Shown: positions 16,289 to 24,603, counted from the stretch's first letter. The stretch is 25,763 nt of DNA from JBHHZJ01 sp046758005 (GCA_046758005.1 JBHHZJ010000049.1:1-25763); one strand, 5' to 3'. Numbers and translations are program-made. Notes: generated by a model not told the origin, from the letters alone.

Positions 16289-16878
16289 CCGGCCCCGATC
16301 TCGATGCCGTGGTCCGCGCCGCGCGGGCCTGCCGGGTCTGCGCCGCGCACCTGCCGCACGGGCCGCGCCCCGTTCTGCACGCGGCGGCGAGCGCGCGCCT
16401 GCTCATCGTCGGCCAGGCGCCGGGGACCCGGGTGCACGAGACGGGTATTCCCTGGAACGACCGCTCCGGGGATCGCCTGCGCGTCTGGCTGGCCGTGGAC
16501 CGCGCGGCCTTCTACGACGAGCGCCGGATCGCCATCGTGCCGATGGGCTTCTGCTATCCCGGCCGCGACCCGCGCGGGGGCGACAATCCGCCGCGCCCGG
16601 AGTGCGCGCCGCTGTGGCATCCGCCCCTGATCGAGGCCCTGCCGAACGTCGCGCTCACCCTGCTGGTCGGACAGCACGCCCAGGCGTACTACCTGGGCCG
16701 CCGCCGGCGGGCCGGCCTGACCGAGACGGTCAAGGCCTGGACAGACTACGGGCCGGACACCGTGCCGCTGCCGCACCCGAGCTGGCGGAACACGGCCTGG
16801 CTCAAGCGCAACCCCTGGTTCGAGGCCGAGCTGCTCCCCGACCTCCGGGCCCGCGTGCGCGCGCTGCTTCGGCGGTGA
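16282..16878 (+). CDS. Uracil-DNA glycosylase family protein with probable Fe-S cysteines
   Basis: The 198-residue protein has the UDG-superfamily motif I as VGQAPG (43-48). A C-terminal motif LPHPSWRN (163-170) corresponds to the HPS motif of the fold. Four cysteines, C17 and C20 in CRVC, C91 in GFCYPG and C108 in PECAPL, match the arrangement that binds a 4Fe-4S cluster in family 4/5-type glycosylases. Such enzymes excise uracil or related bases, but this short 'uracil-DNA glycosylase-like' subgroup with ETGIPWNDRSGDRLR after motif I may differ in substrate. It overlaps the sirtuin stop by 7 nt. ATG 16282 is the natural coupled start. Confidence 0.85.
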   Translation: MVTGPDLDAVVRAARACRVCAAHLPHGPRPVLHAAASARLLIVGQAPGTRVHETGIPWNDRSGDRLRVWLAVDRAAFYDERRIAIVPMGFCYPGRDPRGGDNPPRPECAPLWHPPLIEALPNVALTLLVGQHAQAYYLGRRRRAGLTETVKAWTDYGPDTVPLPHPSWRNTAWLKRNPWFEAELLPDLRARVRALLRR

Positions 16879-17135
16879 ACTGCCAGAAGGCCGTTCATCC
16901 ACGCTGGAACCCTGAAGCCGGTTGGCGGCGAACCCGATCGGCCCGGCGGACAGCGCGATGCACACCCCGTCATCCAAATGCTCGAACGACGCCCTGCGGT
17001 CGCGGGCTGATGGTCGCGCGAGGCCGGACGGACGCGCGGCGGCGAAGGTCGGCCGGCCGGTGGGCCTGTAGACGAAACGATTGGCGCCGGGCATGCTGAT
17101 CTTTCGCGATGATCGAGAGCGAAAGGAAGCTCGCC

Positions 17136-18236
17136 GTGAAGATCGCCAGGATCGACGCCGTCCCGCTGCGCATTCCCTTCGACCACGGCGGCAGGCCCGC
17201 GGGCTGGGGCGGGAAGCCGTGGCGCGCGCTCGACATGCTGCTGGTGCGCGTCGAGACCGACGGCGGCATTGTCGGATGGGGCGAGGCGTTCGGCTACAAT
17301 TGCCGCCGTGCCGTCCAAGCGGCGCTCGAGGACATGATCGCGCCGGTCGTCGTCGGACGCGACGCCACGGACATCGTCCGCCTGATGCACGAGCTGCAGC
17401 AGGGCCTGCACCTGTTCGGGCGCTACGGGATCACGATGTTCGCCCTGTCCGGTCTGGACATCGCGCTGTGGGACATTGCCGCAAAGAGCGCGGGCGTGCC
17501 GCTGTGCCGCCTGTTCGGCGGGGCCGCGCGGGGCGAGATTCCCGGCTACGCCAGTTTGTTCAAGTACAACGACCCCGAACGCGCCGCGGAGCGGACCGAG
17601 GCGGCCCTCGCCGAGGGATACGGCTACGTGAAATTGCACGAGACGAGCGAACCCGAGGTGAAGGCGGCCCGGGAGGCGGCGGGCGGCGGGGTCCCCATCA
17701 TGCTGGACGCCAACTGCCCGTGGACGCCGGCCGCGGCGCGCGAGATGGCCCGGCGTCTCAAACCCTACGACCTTCACTGGCTGGAAGAACCGATTTTCCC
17801 GCCGGAGGACTTTCGGGCGCTCGCCCGGCTGCAGGCCGAGACCGGCATCCCCCTGGCCGCCGGCGAGAACGCGTGCACCGCGTTCCAGTTCCACGAGATG
17901 TTCGCCGCCGGGGCGGTCGCCTACGCGCAGCCGAGCGTCACCAAGGTGGGCGGCGTCACGGAATTCCGCAAGGTCGCCGCGCTCGCGGAAACCAACGACG
18001 TGGCGCTGATGCCGCACTCGCCCTATTTCGGTCCGGGCTTGCTTGCCACCTTGCACCTCATGGCGGCGCACCCCGACAGGGGGCTCGTCGAGTGGTTATA
18101 CGTGCGGCGCGAAGCCTGCCTCTACGGCGACGCGATCGCGCCAAATCAAGGTGTGTTCCGCGTCCCCGAAGAGCCCGGCCTCGGCGCTGAGCCCGATCCC
18201 GACGTGATCGGGGACTACACGGTGGCGGACTCCTGA
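17136..18236 (+). CDS. Enolase-superfamily enzyme (mandelate racemase / muconate lactonizing group)
   Basis: The 366-residue protein has the two-domain enolase-superfamily layout: a capping domain (1-125) and a TIM barrel. Visible active-site positions are K166-x-H168 (VKLHE) and metal ligands D191 (LDAN), E217 (WLEEP) and E244 (AAGEN). H294 (MPHSP) is the His of the C-terminal half. The position that carries the catalytic-dyad Asp in mandelate racemase (xPD) reads QPS here, so simple racemase chemistry is doubtful. A hydroxy-acid dehydratase or epimerase is more likely. GTG 17136 is chosen because AAAGGAAG lies 6-7 nt upstream; an ATG 27 nt earlier has no ribosome site. It is 50 nt upstream of the HMG-CoA reductase gene, probably in one operon. 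Confidence 0.87.
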   Translation: MKIARIDAVPLRIPFDHGGRPAGWGGKPWRALDMLLVRVETDGGIVGWGEAFGYNCRRAVQAALEDMIAPVVVGRDATDIVRLMHELQQGLHLFGRYGITMFALSGLDIALWDIAAKSAGVPLCRLFGGAARGEIPGYASLFKYNDPERAAERTEAALAEGYGYVKLHETSEPEVKAAREAAGGGVPIMLDANCPWTPAAAREMARRLKPYDLHWLEEPIFPPEDFRALARLQAETGIPLAAGENACTAFQFHEMFAAGAVAYAQPSVTKVGGVTEFRKVAALAETNDVALMPHSPYFGPGLLATLHLMAAHPDRGLVEWLYVRREACLYGDAIAPNQGVFRVPEEPGLGAEPDPDVIGDYTVADS

Positions 18237-18286
18237 GACAGCCCGGCGCGCGTGACGGCCGTATCCGGGGGGAGGCAAGGACAACC

Positions 18287-19585
18287 ATGAAAATCCGATC
18301 TTCGCGCATCCGCGGCTTTCACGCCGCGAGCCACAGGGAGCGCCTCGGCATCGTCGCCGAGTTCGCGAACCTCGCGCCCGAGGCGGTCGCTCGTTTCGGC
18401 GATACCGGCAACCTGCCCTTCGCGCTCGCCGATCGTTTGGTGGAGAACGTGATCGGGACCATGAATGTCCCGCTCGGCATCGCCACCAACATGATCGTCG
18501 ACGGGCGCGACCTGCTGGTGCCGATGGCGACCGAGGAATCCTCGGTCATCGCGGCGGTCTGCAACGCGGCCAAGCAATGTCGCGACAGCGGCGGTTTCGT
18601 CACCTCGACCACCGGCTCCAGGATGATCGGGCAGATCCAGCTGGTCGACATGCCCGACCCGCAACTGGCGCGTCACAAGATCCTCGAGCGCCGCAACGCC
18701 ATCAAGCGGTTGTGCGACGAGCAGGACCCGGTGCTGGTCGAGCTCGGCGGCGGCTTCGTCGATCTCGAGGTGCGCGTGCTCGAAACCGCGGCCGGCGCGA
18801 TGGTGATCAGCCACCTGATCGTGGACACGCGCGATGCGATGGGCGCCAACGTCGTCAACACCATGGCCGAGGCCCTGGCCCCCAAGATCGCCGAGTGGAC
18901 CGGCGGGCGGGTCTACCTGCGCATCCTGTCGAACCTGGCGGATCGGCGGCTCGCGCGCGCCCACGCGGTCTGGCCGCTCGAGGCCATCGCCACCACGCAG
19001 ACGAGCGGCGAAGCGGTGCGCGATGGAATCGTCAGCGCCTCTCATTTCGCGGCCGCCGATCCCTATCGCGCCGCGACCCACAACAAGGGGATCATGAACG
19101 GCGTCACCGCGGTGGCGCTGGCCACGGGCAACGACACCCGGGCGATCGAGGCCGGCGCCCACGCCTACGCGGCGCGCGCCGGGCGCTATACGAGCCTCAG
19201 CCGTTGGGAGGCCACCGCCGGGGGGGATCTCGCGGGGACGCTGGAATTGCCGCTTGCCGTGGGCACCGTGGGCGGCGCGACCAAGCTGCACCCGACCGCG
19301 CGGCTTTGTCTCGACATCATGGGCGTCGGTTCGGCCGAGGAACTTCAGCGCGTGATCGTGGCGGTGGGTCTGGCGCAGAATTTCGCCGCGCTCAAGGCCT
19401 TGGCGACGCTCGGCGTACAGCACGGCCACATGCGCCTGCATGCCCAGAACGTCGCCATGATGGCCGGCGCCGTCGGCGAGGAGATCGACGCGGTCGCCGA
19501 GGCCATGACCGCCCGCGGCGCGGTGCGCCACGACGTGGCCGCGGCGGAGCTCGCCCGGCTGCGCGGCGGCGGACGACGGCGATAG
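18287..19585 (+). CDS. Hydroxymethylglutaryl-CoA reductase, class II (degradative type)
   Basis: The 432-residue enzyme matches class II HMG-CoA reductase, which interconverts HMG-CoA and mevalonate and in mevalonate-catabolising bacteria runs oxidatively with NAD. Catalytic residues align in position with the Pseudomonas mevalonii enzyme: E83 (MATEES), K267 (HNKGIMNG), D283 (TGNDTR) and H381 (GHMRLH). ENVIGTMNVPLGIATN, TSTTGSRMIGQ and DAMGANVVNTM (cofactor region) are all intact, and length is normal. GGGGGGAGG provides a strong ribosome site. No mevalonate kinase, HMG-CoA synthase or HMG-CoA lyase gene is visible, so neither a complete biosynthetic nor a complete degradative route is encoded here. 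It converges on the DMT transporter gene with a 26-nt gap. Confidence 0.94.
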   Translation: MKIRSSRIRGFHAASHRERLGIVAEFANLAPEAVARFGDTGNLPFALADRLVENVIGTMNVPLGIATNMIVDGRDLLVPMATEESSVIAAVCNAAKQCRDSGGFVTSTTGSRMIGQIQLVDMPDPQLARHKILERRNAIKRLCDEQDPVLVELGGGFVDLEVRVLETAAGAMVISHLIVDTRDAMGANVVNTMAEALAPKIAEWTGGRVYLRILSNLADRRLARAHAVWPLEAIATTQTSGEAVRDGIVSASHFAAADPYRAATHNKGIMNGVTAVALATGNDTRAIEAGAHAYAARAGRYTSLSRWEATAGGDLAGTLELPLAVGTVGGATKLHPTARLCLDIMGVGSAEELQRVIVAVGLAQNFAALKALATLGVQHGHMRLHAQNVAMMAGAVGEEIDAVAEAMTARGAVRHDVAAAELARLRGGGRRR

Positions 19586-19611
19586 CCCTTCGCGCGTCTC
19601 ACGGCCGTCGT

Positions 19612-20556
19612 CTACTGCGCCGTCGTGCGCGCGAGAAGAATCTTGATCTGGTCATAGAACACCTCGATCAAGACACAAGAGGTGATCGCGAGGACGGCGA
19701 GGATCTGTATGGGGCTGATCTGTTGCTGGAGAATGAAGAAGGCCAGGCCGGCGGCGATCACCGGTTTGAAGAAAAAGAGGTAATTCGCCCGGCCCATGTC
19801 GGGGGAGGCGGCCAGACCGCCCAGCCATAAGACCATGGCGATGGTCGTGTTCCAGAAGCCGAGCGTCAGGATGGACAGGTATTCCTTCGGCGTCCGATCG
19901 AACAATGTGGTCGGATCGACCCATATCCCCCACGCCGCGCCCACGACGAGCCACAATCCCACCGCGCCGATCGCGAAGGTCAAGGTGGTGATCCGGATGG
20001 CGCCGTACTGACGTATCAAGGGCCGGACCAGGACCATGTACATCGAACCGACCACGGCGCAGGCGAGCGCGAGCAGAACGCCCGGAATCGTCTCGCCGGA
20101 TCCGCCGAGTTTCCCCCAATATCCATCCGTTAAGAGCAAAGCGACGCCACTGAACGCGCCGATGCCGCTTATGATCTTGGGGGTCGAGATGGGGCCCTTG
20201 TTGATCAGATAATTGGCGACGACGACGAGGATCGGCATCGTCGTGACCACCGTCGCCACCTGTGTCACCGTCGCGTAGTCCAGCGACCAGTGAAAAAACA
20301 ACTGGCTCGTGCTCATGCCGAACAGCGCGAGAAGGACGATCCTCAGTCCTTGTTCCTTGAGCGGCGTGGCCAGGTCTCTTGTCTTGGGCAGCGCGAAGGC
20401 GACGAGGAGCAATCCCGATGACCCGACGATGTATCGCCAGACCGAGACTTCGGCTCCCTTGATGCCCGAAAGGACGGCGACGAATTCGCTCGATGCGTGA
20501 CCGGAAACCCCGATGAAGACGCAGACATGAGCCCACAGCACCACGTTTCTTTTCAT
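19612..20556 (-). CDS. EamA/DMT family transporter (RhaT-like, ten membrane helices)
   Basis: The 314-residue protein has two homologous EamA halves, each with about five hydrophobic helices. Conserved-type motifs include VWRYIVGSSGLLLV, ATVVTTMPILVVVANYL, ISGIGAFSGVALLL and LGFWNTTIAMVLWLGGLAA. This family exports or imports small metabolites; the substrate cannot be read off. Codon and base usage are visibly more AT-rich than the neighbours, which suggests separate acquisition. It lies downstream of the UxaA-family dehydratase on the same strand (124-nt GC-rich gap), so it may move that pathway's acid substrate or product. The ATG at 20556 has no strong ribosome site. Confidence 0.88.
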   Translation of the reverse strand: MKRNVVLWAHVCVFIGVSGHASSEFVAVLSGIKGAEVSVWRYIVGSSGLLLVAFALPKTRDLATPLKEQGLRIVLLALFGMSTSQLFFHWSLDYATVTQVATVVTTMPILVVVANYLINKGPISTPKIISGIGAFSGVALLLTDGYWGKLGGSGETIPGVLLALACAVVGSMYMVLVRPLIRQYGAIRITTLTFAIGAVGLWLVVGAAWGIWVDPTTLFDRTPKEYLSILTLGFWNTTIAMVLWLGGLAASPDMGRANYLFFFKPVIAAGLAFFILQQQISPIQILAVLAITSCVLIEVFYDQIKILLARTTAQ

Positions 20557-20680
20557 GCGCCCGGCCCGCTCCGTCGCCCGCCCGCCGGAAAAGGCGCCGC
20601 GATCTTACGCGAGCCCGCCCGGGCCCGTGCTTCCCTGCGCGGCCGGCGCCCGGACCGGCGGCGAAGCGGCGGCGCGCGCC

Positions 20681-22210
20681 TCACATCACAGCGCCGATCT
20701 GCCAGGGAACGAACTCGTCGTCGCCGAAGCCCAGCAGCTCGCTCTTCGTGCGGCTGCCGGAGGCCACCTCGAGGATGCGGCGGAAGATCGCCTCGCCCAT
20801 CTCGGGAACCGGGACGCCGTCGTCCAGCACCACGCCGCAGTTGATGTCCATGTCCTCGTCCATGCGCCGGAACATGGCGCTGTTGGTGGCGAGCTTTATG
20901 CTGGGCGCCGGCTTGCACCCGTAGACCGAGCCGCGCCCGGTGGTGAAGCAGACGATGTTGGCCCCGCTGGCGACCTGCCCGGTGATGGAGCACGGGTCGT
21001 AACCGGGGGAGTCCATGAAGACCAGACCCTTGGTGTCGATCCGCTCGCCGTAGCGATAGACGCCGCAAAGATTGGTGGTGCCGCCCTTTGCGACCGCGCC
21101 CAGCGACTTCTCGAGGATGGTCGTCAGACCGCCGGCCTTGTTGCCGGGGGTGGGGTTGTTGTTCATTTCCCCGCCGTTGCGCGCCGCGTAGTCCTCCCAC
21201 CACCTGATGCGCTCGATCAGCCGCTCGGCGACCTCCGGCGCCACCGCGCGGCGGGTCAACAGGTGCTCCGCGCCGTAGATCTCCGGCGTTTCGCTCAGGA
21301 CCGCCGTGCCCCCGTGGCGCACCAGCAGGTCGGCGGCGGCGCCCAGGGCCGGATTGGCGGTGATCCCCGAATAAGCGTCCGACCCGCCGCATTGCAGGGC
21401 GAGCGTTAGCTCGCTGGCCGGCACCGGCGTGCGCTCGACGGCGGTCGCCGTCGCCAGCATGCCGCGCAGAATATCGGCTCCGCGCTCCACCGCCCGGCGC
21501 GTGCCGCCCGCGGTCTGAATATTGAAAGTCTGGAACCTTGGCCCCCGCTCGATGCCGTAGGCCTCGAGGAGGAAGTCGATCTGGTTCACCTCGCAGCCCA
21601 GGCCCACCATCAAGATGCCGCCGAAATTGGGATGGCGCGCGTAGCCCCAGAGGGTGCGCTGCAGGTTGGCGTAACCTTCGCCGCCGTCCGCCATCCCGCA
21701 CCCGGTGCCGTGCACCAGCGGGACCACGCCGTCGAAATGCGGATACCGCGCCAGATCATCCTTGTTGATCGCGTCCGCGATGTAGCGGGCCACCGTCGCC
21801 GAGCAATTGACCGAGCTCAGCACGCCCAGATAGTTGCGCGTGGCGACGGAGCCGTCCGGGCGGCGGATGCCGAGAAAGGTCGCCCGTTCAGCGTCGTCGA
21901 AATAGTCCGTGGGCTTTGCCTCGGCGCACTGGGCGTAGTCGCGCTCGAACGGCCGCAGTTCCACCGTGTCCACGTGGGCGTGGCGGCCCGGCGCGAGATC
22001 CTCCACCGCGAAGCCGATGACCTGATCGTACTTGCGCACCGGTTCGCCGCGCGCGATCGGCTTCGTGACCAGCTTGTGCCCGGCCGGAACGTGGTCGCGG
22101 GCGCTCACGCCCTCGCCGGGGATTTCGGTGCCCGGCAGGATATCGGCCCGGGCCACCACCACGTTGTCGGCCGCATGCAGCCGAATCGTCACCGCCGTCG
22201 TCTCGGCCAT
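20681..22210 (-). CDS. UxaA family hydrolyase (altronate/galactarate dehydratase type)
   Basis: The 509-residue protein matches the two-part altronate/galactarate dehydratase family. An N-terminal SAF-like domain (about 1-95: TIRLHAADNVVVARADILPG, VPAGHKLVTKPIARGEPV) is followed by the large catalytic region with TRNYLGVLSSVNCSATVA, GTGCGM, GLGCEVNQ, LALQCGGSDAYSGITANPA, NNNPTPGNKAGGLT and DSPGYDPCSITGQVASG. These enzymes remove water from sugar acids in an iron-dependent reaction, leaving 2-keto-3-deoxy acids. ATG 22210 is supported by GGAGGAG upstream; the extra upstream open frame is not family-like. It diverges from the SDR gene across 230 nt, where shared regulation would act. The actual substrate is unknown, since UxaA paralogs vary. 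Confidence 0.91.
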   Translation of the reverse strand: MAETTAVTIRLHAADNVVVARADILPGTEIPGEGVSARDHVPAGHKLVTKPIARGEPVRKYDQVIGFAVEDLAPGRHAHVDTVELRPFERDYAQCAEAKPTDYFDDAERATFLGIRRPDGSVATRNYLGVLSSVNCSATVARYIADAINKDDLARYPHFDGVVPLVHGTGCGMADGGEGYANLQRTLWGYARHPNFGGILMVGLGCEVNQIDFLLEAYGIERGPRFQTFNIQTAGGTRRAVERGADILRGMLATATAVERTPVPASELTLALQCGGSDAYSGITANPALGAAADLLVRHGGTAVLSETPEIYGAEHLLTRRAVAPEVAERLIERIRWWEDYAARNGGEMNNNPTPGNKAGGLTTILEKSLGAVAKGGTTNLCGVYRYGERIDTKGLVFMDSPGYDPCSITGQVASGANIVCFTTGRGSVYGCKPAPSIKLATNSAMFRRMDEDMDINCGVVLDDGVPVPEMGEAIFRRILEVASGSRTKSELLGFGDDEFVPWQIGAVM

Positions 22211-22440
22211 CGCAGGTCTCCTCCGCCAGGAATACGGGCTCCGATCCTTCGCCGAAGTATGGGGCCGGCAGGGGCCGTTCGTCCATGGCGGCGTGAACGA
22301 CGAGGGGCGCGGGTCCGAGGCGGGCGGTTCCTCGGCGGCGGAGGGCGCGCCGGGTGTTGTCCTCGCCGCTGCGATCGGTTCCAATCCGTGGGCCGTCTTG
22401 CGGCGATCCGCCCGTCGGCCGAGCAACAGGGGAGGACGAC

Positions 22441-23184
22441 ATGGCGCTTGAGGATTACCGGAGCGCGCTGGTCACCGGCGCTTCGAGCGGAATCGGCGCC
22501 GCCGTGGTCGCGGCGCTCGCCGGACGCGGCCTCACCGTGCATGCCGCGGCCCGGCGCAAGGACCGGCTCGACGCCCTGGCCGCGGAAACGGGCTGCGTCC
22601 CCGTGGTCCTGGACGTCCGCGACACCCAAGCCATTTATCGGCGGCTCGCCGGGTTGCCGGTCGATATCGTGATCAACAACGCCGGCCTGGGCCGCGGGTT
22701 CGACGCGCTGTTCAAGGTCAGCCCGGAGGACATCGACGCCACGCTCGAGACCAACGTGCTCGCCGCCGCGCACGTCCTGCGCGCGGTCGTGCCCGGCATG
22801 GTCGAGCGCACGCGCGGTCATATCGTCAACATCGGCTCGATCGCCGGGCTGTATCCGATCAAATCCTCGATCTACGGGGCCAGCAAGGGCGCCGTGCACC
22901 TGCTCACCCAGAACCTTCGCATCGAGTTGCAGGGCTCCGGCGTGCGGGTGACCGAAATCTGCCCGGGCCGGGTCAAGACCGAGTTCTTCGATGTCGCCCT
23001 CGGCGACCCGGAGGCGACGCGGAAGGCCTACGGCGGTTTCGAGGTCCTGGTCCCGGCCGACGTCGCCGATGCGATCCTCTACGCGCTCGATGCGCCGTGG
23101 CGGGTCAACATCGGCAGGATCGAACTGACGCCGACCGAGCAGCACGTCGGCGGCGTGCACATCGCGCCGGTCTCCGGCGACTAG
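22441..23184 (+). CDS. Short-chain dehydrogenase/reductase, YdfG-like
   Basis: The 247-residue classical SDR has the cofactor motif TGASSGIG (12-19), NNAG (79-82) and the catalytic S133, Y145 and K149 (YGASK). Arginines after the second strand (AARRKDR) suggest NADP(H) preference. The C-terminal NIGRIELTPTEQ resembles the YdfG group, which oxidises 3-hydroxy acids such as serine or 3-hydroxyisobutyrate. A GGGGAGG ribosome site precedes ATG 22441. It lies 41 nt upstream of the FMN enzyme on the same strand. With the divergent UxaA-like dehydratase, it probably serves hydroxy-acid catabolism; the substrate is an inference. Confidence 0.91.
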   Translation: MALEDYRSALVTGASSGIGAAVVAALAGRGLTVHAAARRKDRLDALAAETGCVPVVLDVRDTQAIYRRLAGLPVDIVINNAGLGRGFDALFKVSPEDIDATLETNVLAAAHVLRAVVPGMVERTRGHIVNIGSIAGLYPIKSSIYGASKGAVHLLTQNLRIELQGSGVRVTEICPGRVKTEFFDVALGDPEATRKAYGGFEVLVPADVADAILYALDAPWRVNIGRIELTPTEQHVGGVHIAPVSGD

Positions 23185-23225
23185 CCGCAAAGGGCCGGCA
23201 TCGGCCGATCGAAAAGGGAGGGATC

Positions 23226-24389
23226 GTGGGCGGCAGGGCCGCGAGACGCCTGGCTAGGTGTCACAACATGGACGACCTGAGGACGGCCGCGGCGCGGCGG
23301 CTGCCGTTCCCGATCTTCGACTTCGCCGACGGAGCGGCCGAGGACGAACGGACCCTGGAGCGCAACCGGGCGGGCTTCGAGCGCTATGTCCTGATGCCGC
23401 GCATCCTGCAGGACGTCTCCGAGATCGACCTCAGCACCACGGTCCTGGGGAGCGAGATCGCACTGCCGGTCATCGTCTCCCCCATGGGGATGCCGGCCTT
23501 GTTCCATCACACCGGCGAGGACAGCCTGGTGCCCGCGGCCGCCAAGCACGGCACCATCTTCACCTCGTCCGCGATGGCCAGCAGACCCATCGAGCACGTC
23601 GCCGCATTGAGCGGCGCGCCGAAGTGGTTCCAGGTCTATGTCTGGAAGGACCGCGCCGTCCTCGAGGACTTCATCGAGCGCTGTCGGAGCGCGGGCTACG
23701 CGGCCCTGTGCCTGACCGTGGACGTGCCCATGGTGGGCAACCGCGAGCGGGACGTGCGCAACCGGCTCACCTTCCCGCCCAGGCCGAGCGTGGCCGGGGT
23801 GGTGGACATCCTGCGCAAGCCGCAGTGGCTCTGGCACCTGAAGACCAAGCCGCCCGTTCTGCCGGTCAATCTGGCGGGCCGGGGCGCGGGCGACGACATC
23901 GGCGAGCTGACCCGCTACACCGAGGAGCAGTTGGACAAGTCGGTGACCTGGCAGACCGCCGCCTGGATGCGGGAGCGATGGGCCGGCAAGTTCCTGATCA
24001 AGGGCGTGCTGCGCGCCGACGACGCCAGGCGCGCCGTGGACGCCGGGTTCGACGGCATCATCGTCTCCAACCACGGCGGCCGCCAACTGGACCAGTTGCC
24101 CGGGTCCATCGAGGTGCTGGCCGACATCGTCGCGGCCGTGGACGGCCAGGCCGAGGTGATCCTGGACGGCGGCGTGCGCCGGGGAACCGACGTGCTCAAG
24201 GCCCTGGCGCTGGGGGCGAAGGCGTGCATGGCCGGGCGGCCCTTCGTCTACGGCCTGGCGGCCGGCGCGGCCGCGGGCGTGGAGAGGGCCTTCGAGATCT
24301 TCGCCGCCGAAATCCGCCGCGACATGATGCTGGCCGGCTGCCCGACCATTGCCAGCATCGGCCCGGACCTCGTGCGCCGCGTGGAGTGA
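23226..24389 (+). CDS. FMN-dependent alpha-hydroxy-acid oxidase/dehydrogenase (LldD-like)
   Basis: The 387-residue TIM-barrel flavoenzyme has the family signature SNHGGRQLD with catalytic H283 and R286. It also has LTVDVPMVGNRERDVRN, FQVYVWKDR (Y138), FLIKGV (K259) and DGGVRRGTDVLKALALGAKACMAGRP near the end. It oxidises 2-hydroxy acids such as L-lactate or glycolate to 2-keto acids. Where many members have FDY, this one has FDF (F33), at the position of the substrate-contacting Tyr24 of glycolate oxidase. GTG 23226 is preferred because GGGAGG precedes it and the added RLARCHNMDDLR matches the family's usual N-terminal helix. ATG 23268 is the alternative start, with AGGTG upstream. It is likely co-transcribed with the SDR. 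Confidence 0.91.
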   Translation: MGGRAARRLARCHNMDDLRTAAARRLPFPIFDFADGAAEDERTLERNRAGFERYVLMPRILQDVSEIDLSTTVLGSEIALPVIVSPMGMPALFHHTGEDSLVPAAAKHGTIFTSSAMASRPIEHVAALSGAPKWFQVYVWKDRAVLEDFIERCRSAGYAALCLTVDVPMVGNRERDVRNRLTFPPRPSVAGVVDILRKPQWLWHLKTKPPVLPVNLAGRGAGDDIGELTRYTEEQLDKSVTWQTAAWMRERWAGKFLIKGVLRADDARRAVDAGFDGIIVSNHGGRQLDQLPGSIEVLADIVAAVDGQAEVILDGGVRRGTDVLKALALGAKACMAGRPFVYGLAAGAAAGVERAFEIFAAEIRRDMMLAGCPTIASIGPDLVRRVE

Positions 24390-24419
24390 GCGGGTCCGAT
24401 CGCAAATTCCACGTTCATC

Positions 24420-24468
24420 GCCGAATTCCGGGGACATGATTGACTGCTCGGCAATCCCTGAATTCGGC
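24420..24468. repeat. Imperfect inverted repeat downstream of the FMN enzyme
   Basis: GCCGAATTCCGGGGA (24420-24434) faces TCCCTGAATTCGGC (24455-24468), with one mismatch or indel in the arms and a 20-nt loop. The GGGGACA at 24430-24436 is shared with the 25-bp palindrome at 25646-25733. There is no T-run, so a rho-independent terminator is not supported. It is possibly a decayed palindromic element. Confidence 0.55.
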
Positions 24469-24603
24469 ATGCCTGATGCCCGTAAACCACATCGCCCGTA
24501 AGTCGCCTTTGGGTCAAAACCGGGCCTACGGCGGCAGCGCCGGTCAGGTCCGCTCCCCTAAGGTGACGCGCAAGAAACGGGTTGAAAAGCGGCCGCTGCC
24601 GCT

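Noticed and set aside
16879..17094. Minus-strand open frame in the gap before the enolase-superfamily gene
   Set aside because: It continues antisense through the glycosylase gene, has no family features and no ribosome site. The gap shows nothing I can name.
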